Source of the DNA: Deltaproteobacteria bacterium
Lineage (GTDB): Bacteria > Desulfobacterota > DSM-4660 > Desulfatiglandales > Desulfatiglandaceae
Assembly: GCA_018644785.1 (NCBI GenBank)
Contig: JABGPV010000064.1
Coordinates: 1-19,777, forward strand
DNA length: 19,777 nt
Direction: 5' to 3'
The notes under the pieces are model-generated. The model was not told the DNA's origin. It was given only the letters and a program-made list of their open reading frames with translations, and searched no databases. The first letter of the stretch is position 1, and each line of letters begins with the position of its first letter. The position numbers and the translations under genes were made by a program. Shown here piece after piece: positions 16,434 to 19,777 of this stretch.

Positions 16434-16655
16434 AGTTGTGGCTGGCGGGACACGCTGCTTGGCAAGTTTGATCAAGAGGCGGAGAGCTTCATTAACCGCT
16501 GTAGCGTCTGGAAACATTTGGGCCACGTCTTGGTCAAGCGGTACCAGATTGGTACCTTTCCTGTATGCCCGGAAATGCTTACCACGAACACCACCCGAGA
16601 AATCATACTCTGAGCGTATGTCATCTTCTTTGTTTATGTTTTGATTATGATTCAT
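16416..16655 (-). CDS. Putative antitoxin, YDFSGGVRGKH family, solitary
   Basis: A 79-aa protein with the pattern SEYDFSGGVRGKHFRAYRKG and later VPLDQDVAQMFPDATAVNEA followed by LRLL. Small proteins of this pattern are often found beside toxin genes, and the C-terminal half resembles the CopG/BrnA-like ribbon-helix-helix type. I infer an antitoxin role; no toxin gene lies next to it. GGAGGG about 9 bp upstream gives a strong start at 16655. The last residues (TAEPGA) are encoded by the attC-like site. The inverted-repeat element 16696-16834 lies just upstream and may supply its promoter. Confidence 0.65.
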   Translation of the reverse strand: MNHNQNINKEDDIRSEYDFSGGVRGKHFRAYRKGTNLVPLDQDVAQMFPDATAVNEALRLLIKLAKQRVPPATTAEPGA

Positions 16656-16695
16656 AGTGCCTGCCCTCCTGCGGCGTTACTAGCCGTATTGCGTT

Positions 16696-16834
16696 CATCA
16701 GATTATAAGTTACCTAAAGGCTTTCGGTTCTTTCCCTACAATTGGGCAGCCATCTATTCTACTTTATACGAGTTTCGCGTGGCATATCGGCTTAATATCA
16801 TACAATGATTGACATATTAACTTATAATCTGATG
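16696..16834. repeat. 139-bp element with perfect 17-bp inverted ends
   Basis: CATCAGATTATAAGTTA at 16696-16712 is repeated exactly in inverted form at 16818-16834. The 105 bp between hold no reading frame and are AT-rich. The layout is that of a small MITE or of a recombination/regulatory unit. No clear target duplication flanks it. Each arm contains TATAAT reading outwards from the element, and the left arm's box points at the antitoxin gene 47 nt downstream. No family is recognised. Confidence 0.6.
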
Positions 16835-16859
16835 TACGTCCCCTCCCCCGCTTCGGAGC

Positions 16860-16895
16860 AATTAACGCCCGGGAATATCGAGCTGCTTGTTAGGC
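16860..16895 (-). repeat. attC-like core with repeat shared with the recC end
   Basis: On the minus strand GCCTAAC (16895-16889) is a perfect RYYYAAC core and GTTAATT (16866-16860) a partial GTTRRRY core, 22 bp apart. That is shorter than normal attC sites, and the inner part does not fold well. Positions 16861-16891 are the second copy of the repeat at 15666-15694. The stop codon of the YgiT-like gene is inside it. Confidence 0.45.
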
Positions 16896-17143
16896 CAATT
16901 GTCGTCTACCGTAAATGATTGTCCCAAGGGCTGGAAATCCAATAGCTCCTGGCGTTTCAATTTGTTTCTGATCTGCTGAAAGAACCTGACGGTCTCTTCA
17001 GCATATAAGCGTTCCCCGCAATGCAGACAAACTTCAGCATGGACTCGCAGAGTTGCCGTATGACTTCCACCACGCAGAAGTTTTTCTACTTCCTTTTCTT
17101 TCAGTTCACCACCGCAAACTGGACATTTTTCGAATGGCATCAT
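16862..17143 (-). CDS. YgiT-type zinc-finger antitoxin protein
   Basis: A 93-aa protein with two CxxC pairs, Cys7-Cys10 (CPVCGG) and Cys39-Cys42 (CLHCGE), the zinc-binding domain seen at the N-terminus of MqsA. Here the helix-turn-helix half of MqsA is absent. It follows the DUF4258 gene by 2 bp, so the two form one toxin-antitoxin-like unit with this as the likely antitoxin. The domain normally ends near GQSFTV (residues 74-79). The last dozen residues (WPNKQLDIPGR) are encoded by the attC-like site, so the tail was probably gained by recombination. GGAG lies 9 bp before the first ATG. Confidence 0.85.
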   Translation of the reverse strand: MMPFEKCPVCGGELKEKEVEKLLRGGSHTATLRVHAEVCLHCGERLYAEETVRFFQQIRNKLKRQELLDFQPLGQSFTVDDNWPNKQLDIPGR

Positions 17144-17145
17144 GA

Positions 17146-17457
17146 TTATTTTCTCCTTACTCGAAAATTAATCCATCGATCTGGATCTGGGCGATAGACT
17201 GTAATAAGAACAGCCCATTGATTCTCATCGTTAAAAGCCCAAACGCTATGAACCGGATCGCCGCTAAAAGTTTGGCCATAAATCAGGCAACTCGGATATG
17301 GTTTATCATCTGGATAATCTTCAATAATTTCGCCATGAAAAACCGAGAAATATACCTGATCAAATGTCAATTGATCGGATTCACTTTCTTCATCAGCATG
17401 ATCGGTAATCCGTATTCTGTTGCCATGTAAAGCATCAATGATATCGTCAATTTCCAT
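17146..17457 (-). CDS. DUF4258-family putative toxin
   Basis: A 103-aa protein with IRITDHADEE near the N-terminus, FSVFHGEIIEDYPDDKPYPS in the middle and VLITVYRPDPDRWINFRVRR at the end. This pattern is typical of DUF4258, a RelE/BrnT-like fold in which His and acidic residues may form an active site. Paired directly with a YgiT-type antitoxin, it is best read as the toxin of a type II system acting on mRNA; that function is inferred. Upstream the cassette begins at the attC core 17491-17497, leaving about 40 bp for translation signals and no clear promoter. Confidence 0.82.
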   Translation of the reverse strand: MEIDDIIDALHGNRIRITDHADEESESDQLTFDQVYFSVFHGEIIEDYPDDKPYPSCLIYGQTFSGDPVHSVWAFNDENQWAVLITVYRPDPDRWINFRVRRK

Positions 17458-17490
17458 TATAACAATTCATCTCTGTACTGATCATCACTG

Positions 17491-17549
17491 GTTTAACGCG
17501 CTAATCAGCCGCGCGGCTGATTGCGTCGGCTGAATTAGCCTTGTTGGGC
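17491..17549 (-). repeat. Integron attC site (59 bp), best-preserved in the window
   Basis: Read on the minus strand, GCCCAAC (17549-17543) matches RYYYAAC and GTTAAAC (17497-17491) matches GTTRRRY, both fully. Arms CTAATTCAGCCG (17538-17527) and CGGCTGATTAG (17511-17501) pair along 11 bp with one extra base bulged, the strand-recognition mark of attC. The stop codon of the HEPN-like gene is inside. A 20-bp perfect palindrome (17503-17522) gives a competing fold. Confidence 0.85.
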
Positions 17550-18119
17550 ATTATTTTTAATCATAATATCCATAAGGTCAGATATATTTTTATTAAAGCA
17601 TTCCAGATAGTCACCTGAGATCTGTATGCGATCTTTCGTAATTTCTAAACCCGATTTTTTCCTTTCAATTATCATATTAATTTTTTGAGGGTCTTTAAGC
17701 AAGCTGACGCGGCCATTAGCATGTAGCAGGCAATTTCTAACTTCCTCAGTATTTTTCAGTTCTTGCCAAAGCTTTGATGACAAATCGACACCCAAATGTC
17801 TGGCAACATTTTTGAAACGTCCCAAACTACCTTTTCTATCAACAAGGTCAGTATTAGAGGCATATGTTTTCCAGCAATGATATAGCCATTCTTCAAGATA
17901 TGAGTACATCATTAGAAGTGTATTGATATTATGGATTCGGTCATAGTCGTAAAGAGCACTTTTGTGTAGCTTGTAATCTGCATCTTTAATTTCGCATTTT
18001 TCCAATTCTTGTAACTGATCTCTGAATAATCCTCTAACATAATTATGAAAACCAATTAACCAGTTAAGGTTATGCGTGCTCGCCCAAGTCATAAGTTGAT
18101 TTTTGATGTTCATTTCCAT
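17535..18119 (-). CDS. HEPN-like protein, putative ribonuclease
   Basis: A 194-aa, mostly helical protein. EVRNCLLHANGR (127-137) contains the RxxxxH pattern (Arg128, His133) of HEPN RNases, preceded by a helix-rich core (INTLLMMYSYLEEWLYHCW). HEPN proteins of this kind cut RNA in toxin-antitoxin, abortive-infection and other stress or defence systems. No MNT antitoxin is beside it; the gene upstream is the TPR-like protein, which might be its partner. The stop codon lies in the attC site that follows. ATG 18119 and ATG 18113 are both possible; neither has a strong ribosome binding site. Confidence 0.72.
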   Translation of the reverse strand: MEMNIKNQLMTWASTHNLNWLIGFHNYVRGLFRDQLQELEKCEIKDADYKLHKSALYDYDRIHNINTLLMMYSYLEEWLYHCWKTYASNTDLVDRKGSLGRFKNVARHLGVDLSSKLWQELKNTEEVRNCLLHANGRVSLLKDPQKINMIIERKKSGLEITKDRIQISGDYLECFNKNISDLMDIMIKNNAQQG

Positions 18120-18156
18120 CTACATTTTCGTTAAATAAACCACAATTATAAGGACA

Positions 18157-18711
18157 CTAAGCTGTATCATTCTTTTTCTGCTTCCTTTTGATGCGGTCAA
18201 TTCGGGCCTCAAAGCCTCCTTTTGTGTTGTCATGCAGGCCATAGCGTAACGCTTCCTCGCAGACCTCGATAGCACGCTTATACTCTCCTCTCTCAGTCAG
18301 GAGAGTTGCGTAATGTTGAAATGTTGTGACGCGGGGTAATTCCCCACCCATGTCCTTCTTTAATGCAGGGACAATGTTGGGGAACTCTGCCAAGTGCTTC
18401 TCCGCAATTTCGGCACAAAGCTTGCCCATATCGGGTTTTTTTCGATCTTTATATGTCTGATTGACAATTCCCATAAGGAGAAAGTGCCTGTCAATAGGGT
18501 TTGTTTGTTGGTTTGTTGCACTTATCATTCGGGCCAAATCACCAGATGTCCATGCATGAAAAGACTCATCTGCTTCCACTGAGCGTCCCATCCTGGAAAC
18601 ATATGTTGTTGGCGGCGGTGATGTGACCACATGCCGGTTGTTTTTGCCTTGGCGATATTGCCAATACCAAATCCCTCCGATGATGAGAATTATAAGAACG
18701 ATCCATTCCAT
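18157..18711 (-). CDS. Membrane-anchored TPR-like protein
   Basis: A 184-aa protein. Residues about 3-17 (WIVLIILIIGGIWYW) form a hydrophobic helix that would anchor it in the inner membrane, followed by a Pro/Thr-rich linker and then paired helices. TFQHYATLLTERGEYKRAIE and the following VCEEALRYGL match a tetratricopeptide repeat near residues 129-158. The rest is charged, ending in a basic tail. TPR proteins usually hold other proteins together; the partner is unknown, and the HEPN-like gene 37 bp downstream is a candidate. AAGAGG lies 9 bp before the ATG. Only about 27 bp separate the ATG from the cassette boundary, so the cassette lacks a promoter of its own. Confidence 0.78.
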   Translation of the reverse strand: MEWIVLIILIIGGIWYWQYRQGKNNRHVVTSPPPTTYVSRMGRSVEADESFHAWTSGDLARMISATNQQTNPIDRHFLLMGIVNQTYKDRKKPDMGKLCAEIAEKHLAEFPNIVPALKKDMGGELPRVTTFQHYATLLTERGEYKRAIEVCEEALRYGLHDNTKGGFEARIDRIKRKQKKNDTA

Positions 18712-18732
18712 GGGAATTACCTCTTATCTTAT

Positions 18733-18807
18733 ACCCAACGGCGCGACTAAGAGGCTGGCAAAGGAGCATAGCGGATTTGCCAGTCCTTCTTCAGCCGCTG
18801 GTTCGGC
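18733..18807 (-). repeat. Integron attC site (75 bp)
   Basis: Read on the minus strand, the site opens with GCCGAAC (18807-18801), one base off RYYYAAC, and closes with GTTGGGT (18739-18733), a full match to GTTRRRY. Inner arms CTGGCAAA and TTTGCCAG (18783-18776 and 18762-18755) pair perfectly. Outer arms GCGGCTGAAGAAGG and CCTCTTAGTCGC pair with two or three bulged bases. It starts 10 bp after the stop codon of the gene upstream. Confidence 0.75.
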
Positions 18808-18817
18808 AATCACAGCT

Positions 18818-19777
18818 TTAAATCACAATACAGCCAAAGGGACATCGGATTGACTTTTCATCTGGTAAAACAAATAAGTCGCCATCTTTAGTTTCAATAT
18901 TGATGTTAAAATTCAGCTGGTCAGCCGGAATAAAACATGCCTCAGAAATTCTGTCCTCCAATGTATCCAAAGAAAACTTGCCAAACGACAATCTCCACAT
19001 TTTATTCGATACTTCTTCGTCAATTTCATCTGTTGGTACAATAAGATTTTTATCAGCAAACATCAACTTTCTAAGCTTGTGGGGTGACCTCTTTGTTGCA
19101 GTTAGATTCAGTTCAATGTTCATGGGTGGATTATTTGGAATGGCAGCAAGTTGATTTTTATATGGCTCTAATTCTTTTTTAACAAATTTTAAACATTTGC
19201 TGTATTTTTTCACCGTCTGTATTTTGAAGACATCATTAATGCGTTTTCCTTTTATCCTTGATCCTCTAAAGTCTCCTTCTGAATTGAAGTATATTTCATA
19301 AAAAATACCAGACAGGACACATTGTGCTGCACTGAATGGAAAAATAGATAAGCTCCGTCTCAAATCTTCTATGAAATAGACTGCGTTATTCACGTTCCCA
19401 CAAGCGCATTGATAAATGTTTCTTCCAAGAATGAATGCTTGGTCATTTACTATAACCTTGAGATCGATTGTTGATAGTTTTTCTAAAGCGGGGTTCTGTT
19501 TATGCCAATTATTCGTTTTTAACTGACGAATTATTTCAAAAATAGGTTCTTTCCCATTAATATTGAAATCTACGTCCGCCAACGCATCTTCTGAAAAAGA
19601 AAATAGCGTATCAGATTCCAGCACAATTCCTGACTGTTTAAGTTTCTCAATAATCAATGATGCAAATTTATGCGGAGACCTTCTATTTAATTTTATATAA
19701 GTAAGCGCCAAAAGAACCCCATCTTTTCCCCACCTGCGAGGCGTGTAATAATCGGGCAACCTTTTAACCCATGAGAG
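18818..19777 (-). CDS. Unknown cassette protein, 5' end cut by window
   Basis: The frame is open to the last base of the window (LSWVKR precedes the TTG at 19759), so the N-terminus is missing and at least 319 codons are seen. I do not recognise the family. No membrane segment or signal peptide is seen in the available part. The element RRSPHK (near 26-31 from 19759) recurs as KRSPHK near 225-230, in each case followed by a basic/hydrophobic helix, which suggests an internal duplication. CACGNVNNAV and KSIRCPFGC contain Cys residues but no clear metal site. The gene is markedly AT-rich and is followed 10 bp later by an attC site, so it is a cassette gene. Confidence 0.75.
   Translation of the reverse strand, partial: LSWVKRLPDYYTPRRWGKDGVLLALTYIKLNRRSPHKFASLIIEKLKQSGIVLESDTLFSFSEDALADVDFNINGKEPIFEIIRQLKTNNWHKQNPALEKLSTIDLKVIVNDQAFILGRNIYQCACGNVNNAVYFIEDLRRSLSIFPFSAAQCVLSGIFYEIYFNSEGDFRGSRIKGKRINDVFKIQTVKKYSKCLKFVKKELEPYKNQLAAIPNNPPMNIELNLTATKRSPHKLRKLMFADKNLIVPTDEIDEEVSNKMWRLSFGKFSLDTLEDRISEACFIPADQLNFNINIETKDGDLFVLPDEKSIRCPFGCIVI

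Larger units (their letters stand above)
15666..19777 (-). mobile_element. Distal part of an integron gene-cassette array
   Basis: All genes here are on the minus strand, mostly small, closely packed, and several are followed by an imperfect hairpin with attC-like ends. The two strongest sites (17491-17549 and 18733-18807) have GTTRRRY cores and paired inner arms with unpaired bases. In several cases the stop codon of the preceding gene lies within or next to the site, as in known cassettes. Base composition and gene content (toxin-antitoxin and unknown proteins) differ from the left arm. Cassette genes point away from the integrase, so an intI gene would be to the right of the window. A cluster of attC sites without integrase is the alternative. 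Confidence 0.72.

Noticed and set aside
16809..16828. TTGACA followed by TATAAT as a plus-strand promoter inside the inverted-repeat element
   Set aside because: The spacing is only 8 bp, too short for sigma-70, and no plus-strand gene follows.
18120..18156. attC site between the TPR-like and HEPN-like genes
   Set aside because: No RYYYAAC or GTTRRRY core and no paired arms are visible in these 37 bp.
1..19777. CRISPR arrays, tRNA or rRNA genes
   Set aside because: No regularly spaced repeats and no cloverleaf or rRNA-like stretch was seen on either strand by eye.

Overview
The window has two parts. Positions 1 to about 15670 look like ordinary bacterial chromosome with housekeeping and fatty-acid/CoA genes. 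Positions 15666 to 19777 look like the far end of an integron gene-cassette array. The gene order (pseudouridine synthase, rho, rpmE, prfA, prmC), the acetyl-CoA hydrolase-like/GNAT fusion, several crotonase-type genes and the moderate GC content suggest a sulfate-reducer-like Desulfobacterota (Desulfobacterales-type) genome. That is an inference from gene content; no rRNA or tRNA is present to confirm it.

Left arm, plus strand: the 3' part of an RluD-type pseudouridine synthase is followed by rho. Rho has its own likely promoter (TTGACA, 17 bp, TATAGG) overlapping the rluD stop and a 190-bp leader holding a perfect 16-bp palindrome. Then come rpmE, prfA (release factor 1) and prmC (the methyltransferase that modifies RF1). 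As given, prmC has a one-base frameshift near 4485: its true family C-terminus lies in the neighbouring frame. A tight run of CoA-related genes follows: a CoA-transferase-like domain fused to a GNAT acetyltransferase, in which the expected catalytic glutamate appears to be lysine; a crotonase; an unrecognised 179-aa protein; and a metallo-beta-lactamase-fold hydrolase.

Middle: a minus-strand operon encodes a STAS anti-anti-sigma protein, an RsbW-type anti-sigma kinase and a second, isomerase-type crotonase. It abuts the MBL gene so closely that the two stop codons form one TGATCA. A PaaI-type thioesterase and an MscS-type channel converge, and divergent from the channel is a large recC. No recB or recD follows recC. 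Its stop codon lies inside a repeat that marks the edge of the cassette region.

Right arm: genes all lie on the minus strand, are short and promoter-poor, and are separated by imperfect hairpins with attC-like ends. The best sites are 17491-17549 (59 bp, both core sites match the consensus, one extrahelical base) and 18733-18807. Sites at 16365-16433, 15961-16007, 16860-16895 and 15666-15713 are more degenerate. The cargo is dominated by toxin-antitoxin-type genes: a solitary HicB-like protein, an MNT nucleotidyltransferase antitoxin next to what looks like an internally deleted HEPN toxin, a solitary antitoxin-like protein, a DUF4258/YgiT pair and a separate HEPN-like protein. A TPR-like membrane-anchored protein and an unknown protein running off the right edge complete it. 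A 139-bp element with 17-bp perfect inverted repeats lies between two cassettes. The integrase gene, if there is one, would lie beyond the right edge.
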